From NCBI GenBank assembly GCA_902167325.1, contig LR632930.1:3906001-3970000 (forward strand): a stretch of 64,000 nucleotides of DNA, written 5' to 3'. The stretch's first letter is position 1. The number at the start of each line of letters is the position of its first letter. This DNA comes from Chitinophaga pinensis (lineage in GTDB: Bacteria > Bacteroidota > Bacteroidia > Chitinophagales > Chitinophagaceae). Below the pieces are notes generated by a model. It made no database searches and was not told the origin of the DNA. It saw only the letters and a program-made list of their open reading frames with translations. Positions 1-7,006 of this stretch are shown in pieces. The translations under genes and the position numbers were made by a program.

Positions 1-202
1 ATCCCGCTCCGAGTACCACGCAACAAATGGATACGAGGGCAAGGCCAATGCGCACGAAGTTATTGGGGGAGTAAAGCGTAAAAGGATGCGCAGTTTTGAT
101 CTTTCCCGCAGTTTCCGGGGAGATCATGCCTTCAGCGGCTGCCTCGTCTGCATCCATGCCCATAAGGCGGTTATCGAGTTCCTGCGTATTATAGATCAGC
201 AT
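1..202 (-). CDS. Membrane protein, N-terminal part (cut by window edge)
   Basis: Reading on the minus strand from an ATG at 202, an open frame runs off the window edge. The first 67 residues have a hydrophilic, helical start (MLIYNTQELDNRL) and a first membrane segment at about residues 49-67 (IGLALVSICCVVLGAG). The ATG lies inside the last codons of the upstream DUF2157-like gene (14-base overlap), so the two are translationally coupled. Its architecture, a cytosolic helix followed by membrane helices, resembles that neighbour. In other bacteria DUF2157 genes often sit next to DUF4401/GDYXXLXY membrane genes, so this may be that partner. This is inference, as the diagnostic part is outside the window. 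Confidence 0.7.
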   Translation of the reverse strand, partial: MLIYNTQELDNRLMGMDADEAAAEGMISPETAGKIKTAHPFTLYSPNNFVRIGLALVSICCVVLGAG

Positions 203-1184
203 GGGCTTTCAGTTTGCGGTTCAGTCTGATGAGTATCCGTGCCATGAGAATGGAGGAACCGATGAGGTAAATTATAGAGAGGTAGAGTACGCCAGTTTCC
301 AGCGAATCCCATGCCTGAATGAGCGTGTAGATGACGAGGTAACCTGCGCCGATATAGCCGTACAGTACCGTCATCAGCAGGAAGTAAAACGACCGGATGC
401 GGACGCCCAGCAGGTAGTAGAATACCAGTCCGGCGATGAGGGCAGGCGTGTAGAGCAGCAGCAGTCCATCTTCGATGATCATGCCCGCCAGCGCGGCGAT
501 GCAGAACACATGCAGGGCGAAGTTGTAGTAGGTAAATGCGAAGTGCGGCTTCTTCTTTTTGTATTCACTGAAAGCACCGGCAGCAGTGAGCACGAGGCCA
601 ACGAGCAGGCCGGTATCGATCAGTCTTCTCTCCAGTCCGAAATAATTATCGGAAAGGATGTGCATGGGCGTGATGGAGATACCCAGCCATGCCGCAAAAG
701 CGGTGATGGCGAGGCTAAGGATGCCAATATGGTCGAAATAATAGGCACAGATAAACAGCACCAACATGGGAATGAAAGCAGCCATGCCATACCGCATGCC
801 GAACACATTGTATTGTGCCTGCAGGTACCCGATGAAGGAAATGAAGAGCAGGCAGCCCAGCAGAACTACATAATCCCACCAGGGGTTGGGCGATTCAGTT
901 TTCTGCCAGGAGAAAGGGGGCTTGTGTTTATTGGCGTACCAGAAGCAACCGGCGCAGAGGGCGCCGATGGCAGCAAGGATAGCCTGGTGGCCGATGGTAT
1001 CGATGTTCTTGTATATTAGGGTGCCGAGTCCTCCGCTTAGGAGGAGCACGCCAAGGTAGAGCATCGTTTTCAGCTCCCAGTGGAGGGAAAAGAGCTTACT
1101 GGAAGATTGCGCTTCCAGCCGGAGGCGCTCCGTTTCGCTCAGTATGCCTTCATCGGAAAGCTGCCGGATGAATATTGACCGCAT
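189..1184 (-). CDS. DUF2157-like multi-pass membrane protein
   Basis: 331 residues. A short N-terminal cytosolic segment (about 1-40, rich in charged residues, ending near HWELKTM) is followed by about nine or ten hydrophobic helices to residue 320 and a basic tail (RLNRKLKAHADL). This fits the DUF2157 family of membrane proteins, whose function is not known. The stop overlaps the start of the next minus-strand membrane gene by 14 bases. The pirin gene upstream ends 28 bases before this ATG, so a shared transcript is possible. No catalytic motif is visible. Confidence 0.8.
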   Translation of the reverse strand: MRSIFIRQLSDEGILSETERLRLEAQSSSKLFSLHWELKTMLYLGVLLLSGGLGTLIYKNIDTIGHQAILAAIGALCAGCFWYANKHKPPFSWQKTESPNPWWDYVVLLGCLLFISFIGYLQAQYNVFGMRYGMAAFIPMLVLFICAYYFDHIGILSLAITAFAAWLGISITPMHILSDNYFGLERRLIDTGLLVGLVLTAAGAFSEYKKKKPHFAFTYYNFALHVFCIAALAGMIIEDGLLLLYTPALIAGLVFYYLLGVRIRSFYFLLMTVLYGYIGAGYLVIYTLIQAWDSLETGVLYLSIIYLIGSSILMARILIRLNRKLKAHADL

Positions 1185-1211
1185 AGGTGGGGTTTGGGTG
1201 GATGATCAGGT

Positions 1212-2066
1212 TTAATATTGCAGGGTGCCGAACACCCCGTTTTTATAGTCTTCCAAAGCCTGCTCTACTTCTTCGGCAGTATTCATGACGAAGTTGTCTT
1301 TCGCGGCAATGGGTTCATGGATAGGTTCACCGGTGAGGAACAGGATGCCGGCATCAGTGTTAGCCGTTACTGTTATTTCATCACCTGTGGCATCGAATAC
1401 ATACAGCTGATGCATGGCGGCAGGGGTGCCGTTCACATTTACTGCTCCGCGGAACACATAGAGCAGTGCGGGGTTGCCGGGTATGGCGGTGAGCGGTACC
1501 GTTTTTCCGGCGGCGATGGTACCTATGATGGCGGTAACGGGTGTGAAGCTTTTCATGGGGCTGTGCTTCCCTTCCAGTTCGCCACTGGCCAGCCGGAGTT
1601 GTACGCCTTCCTGTTCCAGTACGAAGGGGAGCTGTTCAGCGGTAGCGGCCTGGTAGTAGGGAGCATCCCACTTATGGGCTTTGGGCACGTTCAGCCAGAT
1701 CTGGATCAGTTCCCAGGTACCGCCGCGTTCCAGCATGTCTTTGGTGGGGCCTTCACTGTGCAGGAGCCCTTTACCGGCAAACATCCACTGGATGCCGCCG
1801 TCAGAGATGGTACCGGAATGACCGGCATTATCCATATGATACCCTTCGCCTGAGATCATGAAAGTAACGGGAGAAAAGCCTCTGTGCGGATGCGGGTGAA
1901 TGCGCATGGCAGAACCTGCTTCGATGGTTTCGGGTCCTATATGGTGAATAACGATGAACGGATTGGCAAACCGGAAATCCTTATGGGGGAGCGGCTGCAT
2001 CACCGTTTCTTCCGGGGTGATCTGTTTGGCCCTGCCTGTCAGCACATGGGCAATGTTCTTCTTCAT
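1212..2066 (-). CDS. Pirin family protein
   Basis: 284 residues, the normal length for a bicupin pirin. The N-terminal cupin carries the family's metal-site pattern: HPHPHRGFSPVTFMI with the following HMDNAGHSGTISDG and the WMFAGKGLLHSE strand. The C-terminal half (about 170-284) is the usual pirin C-domain. Pirins are Fe-binding cupins; some have quercetin 2,3-dioxygenase activity and others act as redox-sensing regulators. Which applies here cannot be told. The gene is divergent from a membrane-anchored AraC regulator 111 bases away, which may control it (inference). A TACATTTG -7 element lies upstream on the minus strand. Confidence 0.9.
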   Translation of the reverse strand: MKKNIAHVLTGRAKQITPEETVMQPLPHKDFRFANPFIVIHHIGPETIEAGSAMRIHPHPHRGFSPVTFMISGEGYHMDNAGHSGTISDGGIQWMFAGKGLLHSEGPTKDMLERGGTWELIQIWLNVPKAHKWDAPYYQAATAEQLPFVLEQEGVQLRLASGELEGKHSPMKSFTPVTAIIGTIAAGKTVPLTAIPGNPALLYVFRGAVNVNGTPAAMHQLYVFDATGDEITVTANTDAGILFLTGEPIHEPIAAKDNFVMNTAEEVEQALEDYKNGVFGTLQY

Positions 2067-2089
2067 GGGTTTCAGTTTTACGGAGCTAA

Positions 2090-2097
2090 CAAATGTA
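2090..2097 (-). promoter_or_regulatory. -7 element of the pirin gene
   Basis: The minus strand reads TACATTTG, an exact match to the Bacteroidota -7 consensus TAnnTTTG, 23 bases upstream of the pirin ATG. Nineteen bases further upstream there is only a T-run rather than the TTG of the -33 element, so this rests on the -7 match alone. Confidence 0.45.
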
Positions 2098-2177
2098 GGC
2101 GTTTGACGGAGGTTAAAAAAATTGTTCCCCTGGCAGGATGTCCGGAAAGCTTTTATCTTTATAAGCGTTAACGTACC

Positions 2178-3284
2178 ATGAATATAGATCTGTTTTCCCT
2201 TTTAGTTTTACTGGGTGCCCTGCAGGCGCTGTTTTTCGGGATCTTCCTTCTTATTACCCGTACTGAGAACCCGTTTCAGAACCGTATGCTGGCAGGGCTG
2301 ATGATCATCCTCAGCTATAACGGATTTGAAACCCTCAACTGGTCATCCGGACTGTACCCCGGCATCTGGTTCTTCGATGCCTTCGGTTTCGTGCTCATAT
2401 TCGGTTTCGGCCCTTGTCTTTACCTGTATATCCGTTCATTCAGGAAAGAAGGGGCGCCACCGGCACCCTGGAGGCATTTTATCATGATTTGGGTGGCACT
2501 GGCCATTAAACTGGGATTGCTGATCTGCTGGAAACTGGATCAGTATGGCTATGCCTGGCCGGAAGCGGTGGTGTGGGTGTACCAGGTATTCGACCGGGTG
2601 GCGGAACGGTTGTCCGTAGCATGGGCATGCGTTTATTTTCTGCTGGCTTTAACCGAATGGCTGCGGCAGCGGAAAGCAGGAGGATTATTGCCGGAAGAAG
2701 GGCGCTGGCTGAAGAATTTAATGGTGGTAATGGCCGTGTTTCACAGTGTATGGCTGGTAACAGTGGCTATTCCTTATTTCTGGCATGTAACGGGTGCGCA
2801 GCAGTATTCGGTGATTGAAATTATGCTGGTGGTGTTCATCTACTGGATCGGGTTTGCAGGGTACCACCGCACCCGTGTGATATATGCCGCACAGCAACAG
2901 CAGGCACGCTCTTATTTCGACCAGCTGGATGAGGGGGAGATTGCGCGGTGTGCCGAAGGGTTGCATAAAGCCATGGCGGCAGACAGGTTGTACCTGAACC
3001 CTGAGATGACTGCTGCTGCACTGGCGGAGCGGATAGGGGTGCCGGTTAAAACCCTGTCGGCCGTACTCAACCGGCAAATGGGCAAAGGCTTTAACGAATA
3101 TATCAACAGCTGGCGGGTAGAGGCGGTGAAGAACCGGATGAAAGACCCTTCCAGCAAACACCTGACCCTTTCCGGGATCGCATATGAGTGCGGCTTTAAT
3201 TCCCAGCCTACTTTCCAGCGGGCGTTCCGTGCGGTAACGGGCTGTTCTCCCCGGGAGTTCCTGCGGCAGCAGGATGGGGCGTAA
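2178..3284 (+). CDS. Membrane-anchored AraC family transcriptional regulator
   Basis: 368 residues. The N-terminal two thirds (about 1-230) holds seven hydrophobic segments, starting with LLVLLGALQALFFGIFLLI, so the protein sits in the inner membrane. The C-terminal 110 residues are an AraC-type double helix-turn-helix: DRLYLNPEMTAAALAERIGV for the first HTH and the signature LSGIAYECGFNSQPTFQRAF followed by GCSPREFLRQ. This 7TM-AraC layout is common in Bacteroidota, where it is taken to pass an envelope or ligand signal straight to DNA. It is divergent from the pirin gene; targets are unknown. Just after the stop is a GCCCGG/CCGGGC hairpin without a good U-run. Confidence 0.9.
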   Translation: MNIDLFSLLVLLGALQALFFGIFLLITRTENPFQNRMLAGLMIILSYNGFETLNWSSGLYPGIWFFDAFGFVLIFGFGPCLYLYIRSFRKEGAPPAPWRHFIMIWVALAIKLGLLICWKLDQYGYAWPEAVVWVYQVFDRVAERLSVAWACVYFLLALTEWLRQRKAGGLLPEEGRWLKNLMVVMAVFHSVWLVTVAIPYFWHVTGAQQYSVIEIMLVVFIYWIGFAGYHRTRVIYAAQQQQARSYFDQLDEGEIARCAEGLHKAMAADRLYLNPEMTAAALAERIGVPVKTLSAVLNRQMGKGFNEYINSWRVEAVKNRMKDPSSKHLTLSGIAYECGFNSQPTFQRAFRAVTGCSPREFLRQQDGA

Positions 3285-3292
3285 CATGGAAA

Positions 3293-3312
3293 AGCCCGGA
3301 AAACCGGGCCTT
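3293..3312 (+). terminator. Hairpin after the AraC regulator gene
   Basis: GCCCGG, loop AAAA, CCGGGC, nine bases after the stop codon. The following sequence (CTTATGCTT) lacks a real T-run, so this is a weak terminator at best. Confidence 0.35.
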
Positions 3313-3421
3313 ATGCTTACTTCAATCTAATAATGCTACTAACAATAACGGTTCACGCATGAGTGTTTACGTGTGTACAGTGCAAAGTACCCCCCTTCCT
3401 GCCGCAACTACCCGAGAGCAA

Positions 3422-3449
3422 ATACGCGATTACCTGCGTATAAATACGC
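3422..3449 (+). repeat. ATACGC/GCGTAT inverted and direct repeat upstream of MarR-GNAT
   Basis: ATACGC at 3422-3427 is followed by its reverse complement GCGTAT at 3436-3441 and another ATACGC at 3444-3449. The pair forms a 20-base palindrome about 43 bases upstream of the -33 element. It could be an operator for the MarR half of the downstream protein. Alternatively it is a short patch of the 11-bp repeat family seen at 33223-33365, because the words CGCGATTA and ACGCAATT occur in both. Confidence 0.4.
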
Positions 3450-3483
3450 AATTCAATTAAGTTGCCTGCGTCAAATAAAATGC

Positions 3484-3513
3484 TTGACTTAAGCAAGGAA
3501 ATAGGTAGTTTTG
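3484..3513 (+). promoter_or_regulatory. Complete Bacteroidota promoter for the MarR-GNAT gene
   Basis: TTG at 3484-3486, a spacer of exactly 19 bases, then TAGTTTTG at 3506-3513: a full match to the TTG-N19-TAnnTTTG pattern. It lies inside the longest open frame of the gene. It therefore rules out the upstream TTG (3462) and ATG (3480) as starts for this transcript and points to ATG 3519 or 3528. Confidence 0.7.
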
Positions 3514-3518
3514 TGAAA

Positions 3519-4457
3519 ATGCTTCCGATGTCAGACCAGCGTGTAATTAACGATATCCGTAGTTTCAACCGCTTTTATACGGCCCAGCTGGGCCTATTGC
3601 AGCAGCATATCTTCGACAGTGAATATTCCCTCACGGAGGTGCGTGTGTTGTATGAAATCAACTTCAACCGGCAGACCACCGCTACCGGCATCCGCGATAT
3701 CCTTCAGATAGATGCGGGTTACCTCAGCCGCATCCTCCGTAAACTGGAGAAAGGCGGCCTCATCCTCAAACATCCCCTGCCGGAAGACGGGCGCTCTTCC
3801 TACCTCACACTTTCTGAACGCGGCAGGCGGCTCATGACTAAAATGGGTACGCTGTCAGACGATCAGTTACGGGTAATGATGGCCCACCTTTCGCCCGCTG
3901 CACAGGAAAGGGTAGCAGGTGCCATGAACGATCTGCGCAGGCTGCTCAGCGCCCCCGACGGTGCCGCATCAATGGACCAGCTTACCATCCGCACGGAACT
4001 GCTCCCCGGTGATCTGGGAGATATTATCAGTCTGCACGGTAAATTATACATGCAGGAATACAAGTACGATACCCGTTTCGAGCGGTATGTCATGGAAACG
4101 ATACAGGACTTCATGGTGCATTATCATCCTGCGCGGGATCGTGTTTGGCTGGCAACCATGTCGGGCCGTCTTGCAGGGGTAGTGGCTATCCAGCACCGCC
4201 CGGCAAAGCAGGCGCAATTGCGCTGGTTCCTCATCAGTCCGGATTATCGCGGGATAGGGCTGGGTAAGGCACTTATGCAGCAGGCGATGGACTTCTGCCG
4301 GGAGCAGAAATTTAAGAAAGTGTATTTACTCACTACAGACCAGCAGGATACCGCCGCTGCGTTGTACAAACGCTGGGGATTCATTAAAAAATCGTCTACT
4401 CCTGCCACGCTGTGGGGGCACGATCTGCTGGAAGAACGCTATGAGCGGGAGATGTAA
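3519..4457 (+). CDS. MarR family regulator fused to a GNAT acetyltransferase
   Basis: About 312 residues. The N-terminal half (to about 150) is a MarR-type winged helix: FNRFYTAQLGLLQQH dimer helix, LTEVRVLYEI, recognition helix around ATGIRDILQIDAGYLSRILRKLEKGG, and the wing PLPEDGRSSYLTLSERGR. The C-terminal half is a GNAT domain with the acetyl-CoA loop YRGIGLGKALMQQAM and a typical C-terminal YKRWGF. This two-domain form is a known bacterial family. The start is set at ATG 3519 because a perfect promoter occupies 3484-3513, which gives a 5-base or shorter leader; ATG 3528 (MSDQRV) is an equally good alternative. It converges with the DUF1624 gene, 3 bases apart. Substrate and regulon are unknown; self-regulation is plausible. 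Confidence 0.88.
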   Translation: MLPMSDQRVINDIRSFNRFYTAQLGLLQQHIFDSEYSLTEVRVLYEINFNRQTTATGIRDILQIDAGYLSRILRKLEKGGLILKHPLPEDGRSSYLTLSERGRRLMTKMGTLSDDQLRVMMAHLSPAAQERVAGAMNDLRRLLSAPDGAASMDQLTIRTELLPGDLGDIISLHGKLYMQEYKYDTRFERYVMETIQDFMVHYHPARDRVWLATMSGRLAGVVAIQHRPAKQAQLRWFLISPDYRGIGLGKALMQQAMDFCREQKFKKVYLLTTDQQDTAAALYKRWGFIKKSSTPATLWGHDLLEERYEREM

Positions 4458-4460
4458 CCT

Positions 4461-5651
4461 CTATACATAACTCAACCACCACTTCCGCTGTGTGCGCTTA
4501 TACTCCGCAAACCATTTACATGGGCGGTATAGCGCCGCTACTACGGCTATCCATATCAGGTACACCACCGGCAATGAAAATCCGAAGCTGACCGGCCGGA
4601 AGAGGAAAGGAGATTGCGGGTCCACCACCTGGTCCATTCCATAGCCACTGGCGAAGAACGCCACTACGGTGAGTCCGTGAATGAGATAGAAGTGCACTAC
4701 ATAGTAGAAGAAAGGTACACTGCCATACACTTTGCAGACAGCGGCAAAGCGGTTGCGCACATTTTCCAGCGCGGCCAGCATAAGCAGGCCCGGTCCGATG
4801 GTGCCGCAGGTATATAAAAGTGACGGGGGATATTTCTGTACGTTGAAGAAGGAGAAAACCGTTTGCTGCAGCGAGGGCCATGCATCCCAGTGCAAAGGAT
4901 CGCCATATACATTCAGTGCGCGCAGGAGGAAGAACAGGCCTATCATACCAAAACCAACTGAAACCAGTATGGACCGCCTTTTCTGAGACGATACATCCTG
5001 CATAAACAATCTCCCGCAGCCATACCCCAGCATCATTATACCCGTCCATGGCAGGAAGGGATAGATCACCAGGGCACTGTGCCCCGGCAATATTTCACGG
5101 GGTACAAAGGTTTGCTTATGCAAAAACTCCCACAGCAGGCCCGGCTGGAACCCTGGTTGTGTTTCGTAGAAATCGAGTATGTTATGTGATACGGTAATGG
5201 CTATCCCAATGGCCAGGATGGCTCCCCATGGCAGGAATACGAACAGCGAGAGCAATACAAAGCTTATCCCGATGGCCCAGATCACCTGCAGGAAGAATAT
5301 GGAGAACAGGGGGTTGAAGGACAGGCCGAGAGAAACAACCGTTACTTCTATAAGTATCAGCCATAAACCGCGTGTAAGGAGGAACTTACTGATCTCTGCC
5401 TTGCTTTTCCGGGTGTTCATGAGAAATACGGATAGTCCGGATAAGAATACGAAGATGGGAGCGCAGAAGTGGGTCACCCAGCGGGTAATGTATAGGGCGG
5501 GAAAGGTGGTTTCCGGATTCAGGGGATCGGAACTCATGGCGCCTGTCATAAAGTAATCACGGACATGGTCCAGCGCCATCAGGATCATCACAATGCCTCT
5601 TAATACATCAATGGAATAGACCCTTTCACGGGCGGGGTTTTGGAGTTCCAT
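4461..5651 (-). CDS. DUF1624 (heparan-alpha-glucosaminide N-acetyltransferase-like) membrane protein
   Basis: 396 residues with about ten membrane helices. The opening RVYSIDVLRGIVMILMALDHVRDYF is the family signature: R-G, and a D-H pair near the first helix, as in HGSNAT-type transmembrane acyltransferases. FCAPIFVFLSGLS follows as expected. HGSNAT relatives move acetyl groups from acetyl-CoA across the membrane to an amino sugar. The acceptor here is unknown. The gene stands alone, convergent with MarR-GNAT. On the minus strand TATATTCG at 5675-5668 is a near match to a -7 element. Confidence 0.85.
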   Translation of the reverse strand: MELQNPARERVYSIDVLRGIVMILMALDHVRDYFMTGAMSSDPLNPETTFPALYITRWVTHFCAPIFVFLSGLSVFLMNTRKSKAEISKFLLTRGLWLILIEVTVVSLGLSFNPLFSIFFLQVIWAIGISFVLLSLFVFLPWGAILAIGIAITVSHNILDFYETQPGFQPGLLWEFLHKQTFVPREILPGHSALVIYPFLPWTGIMMLGYGCGRLFMQDVSSQKRRSILVSVGFGMIGLFFLLRALNVYGDPLHWDAWPSLQQTVFSFFNVQKYPPSLLYTCGTIGPGLLMLAALENVRNRFAAVCKVYGSVPFFYYVVHFYLIHGLTVVAFFASGYGMDQVVDPQSPFLFRPVSFGFSLPVVYLIWIAVVAALYRPCKWFAEYKRTQRKWWLSYV

Positions 5652-5667
5652 GGCATAGTTTTATACC

Positions 5668-5675
5668 CGAATATA
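5668..5675 (-). promoter_or_regulatory. Probable -7 element of the DUF1624 gene
   Basis: The minus strand reads TATATTCG, 7 of 8 bases to TAnnTTTG, 16 bases before the ATG. A TTT sits at the -33 spacing of 19. Weak on its own. Confidence 0.3.
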
Positions 5676-5775
5676 GCCAATTCCGCCCACGTTGAAATAA
5701 TGCTATGTATTTTATATTAAATATATATATTGTGCCAGATACCGGAAACGGTACTTTTAACCATTTCCTATGTAC

Positions 5776-5805
5776 AAACGCCGCTTTTTAGCGGCGTTTT
5801 CTTTT
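5776..5805 (+). terminator. Intrinsic terminator with U-run on the plus strand
   Basis: AACGCCGC, loop TTTTTA, GCGGCGTT, followed by TTCTTTT on the plus strand. No plus-strand gene is seen upstream. It sits right at the stop of the minus-strand DinB gene and may serve that gene, although on the minus strand only TTTGT follows the stem. Confidence 0.5.
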
Positions 5806-6268
5806 ATGTATCAGCGTATTTCCGGATCAGTACGATCTGCCCGAGATGATACGCGGCATGTTGCAGCACTCCCTGGATGTAGTAGTAGGCGTTATGCTGT
5901 GTATTAGCAATGTTGGAGTACAGTTTCTCTTCCGGGAAGTTGCGGATGGTTTCCACCATATAAGTGATGGAGTGGTCCAGCCGTTGCAGGGTAGCCTGCC
6001 AGTTGTTTTCCCCATGGTTCTCCGGGAAATAGAAATCGGGGAGGTCGCCCTCCTGTTCTGGTTTTTCGCCTTTCAGCTTACGGTCTACGTTTTGATGCCA
6101 GAAAATGATATGGTTCACCAGTTCCCAGATATTGTGCGAGGTATCGAACCGGCGGGAGGCTTTCTCTGCATCCAGTTCCTGCAGGTGCTCCATAAGGGTC
6201 ACGTCCAGCCAGGGCTGCCCCTGGTAAATGTGCTGTAATGCTTCGGATAGTACAACGGGTAACGACAT
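5804..6268 (-). CDS. DinB family protein
   Basis: 154 residues, the usual length for DinB/YfiT four-helix bundles. The metal-site histidines are recognisable in VNHIIFWHQNVD and in the C-terminal HAAYHLGQIVLIRKY. Members are putative metal-dependent enzymes, including bacillithiol and mycothiol transferases, and are common as orphan genes in Bacteroidota. No neighbour suggests a substrate. Confidence 0.88.
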   Translation of the reverse strand: MSLPVVLSEALQHIYQGQPWLDVTLMEHLQELDAEKASRRFDTSHNIWELVNHIIFWHQNVDRKLKGEKPEQEGDLPDFYFPENHGENNWQATLQRLDHSITYMVETIRNFPEEKLYSNIANTQHNAYYYIQGVLQHAAYHLGQIVLIRKYADT

Positions 6269-6326
6269 ATAGTTAGTATTTAGGGTTATACGTACAATTA
6301 ACGTTCCATTCCTATGGACGTATTTC

Positions 6327-6334
6327 CAAATTTA
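6327..6334 (-). promoter_or_regulatory. -7 element of the DinB gene
   Basis: The minus strand reads TAAATTTG, an exact TAnnTTTG match, about 58 bases upstream of the DinB ATG. A TTG lies upstream with a 22-base spacer instead of 19, so the -33 half is uncertain. Confidence 0.4.
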
Positions 6335-6484
6335 ACACTACTTTAGATATGAAAATCAACTCCTATACCGGTTGATGTTGAATGTACCACCCATGCGCAA
6401 AGAATTAAGTGTAATATTCGCGCTGATTGGCTTAAATATCTCCCCGGCAACGCCGCAAACTTAGCAGACAAAAGCGCTTTTAAG

Positions 6485-6868
6485 ATGTATTTCAATTACG
6501 TTCTCTATCTTATCGCTTTAGCCATATTTGCCGTAATCATGTCGTACATATGGCCGGCAACGTATGTGAAGTGGTACGGTATACAACAGGATGCAGTCAT
6601 TACCGAATTGCCCCGGCGCTGTGGAAGCAGATCCAGCATGAACGTACTGTCTGAAGGTAAAAGTTACCGGGTAGATATGCTTACTTCAGAATGTGGGAAC
6701 GGGTTAAAGATCGGGGATCATGTGACCATCCGTACACATCCCTCTTATAAAACTGCGCTCCGTACATACGAAAATCCTGTGCCCGCTTTTTATGCAGCCA
6801 TCGGTATTGCATTACTGATCGCAGGGTTACAATGGAATTACATCCAAAAACAACGCAGGAATACCTGA
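6485..6868 (+). CDS. Small membrane protein, DUF3592-like
   Basis: 127 residues with one hydrophobic segment at the start (YVLYLIALAIFAVIMSYIW) and one near the end (AFYAAIGIALLIAGLQW) around a soluble middle part. The middle has a beta-rich look, with two cysteines (C47 and C70 region) and GLKIGDHVTIRTHPS. This TM-beta-TM plan is like DUF3592 proteins, whose role is not known. The intergenic region upstream shows no clear promoter. Confidence 0.65.
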   Translation: MYFNYVLYLIALAIFAVIMSYIWPATYVKWYGIQQDAVITELPRRCGSRSSMNVLSEGKSYRVDMLTSECGNGLKIGDHVTIRTHPSYKTALRTYENPVPAFYAAIGIALLIAGLQWNYIQKQRRNT

Positions 6869-6957
6869 GCTGCTTTTTCGCTGTATCCTTTTTACATATC
6901 AGTTTGCCGAAAGCCCATGCACAGGTAAACTATCACACGCTTGCAGGGTACGGTTGG

Positions 6958-6987
6958 TTTTCGTTCCCTCAATTTCCCTTACATTTA
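6958..6987 (+). promoter_or_regulatory. Possible promoter of the acyl-CoA carboxylase gene
   Basis: TTT at 6958-6960, 19 bases, then TACATTTA at 6980-6987 (7 of 8 to TAnnTTTG), 20 bases before ATG 7007. Its position also supports choosing 7007 over an earlier in-frame start at 6941. Confidence 0.35.
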
Positions 6988-7006
6988 TCCAAATTATAGC
7001 CACATT

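Noticed and set aside
3353-3568. A 71-codon minus-strand frame upstream of MarR-GNAT
   Set aside because: It lies across the promoter and repeat region and has no protein-like features.
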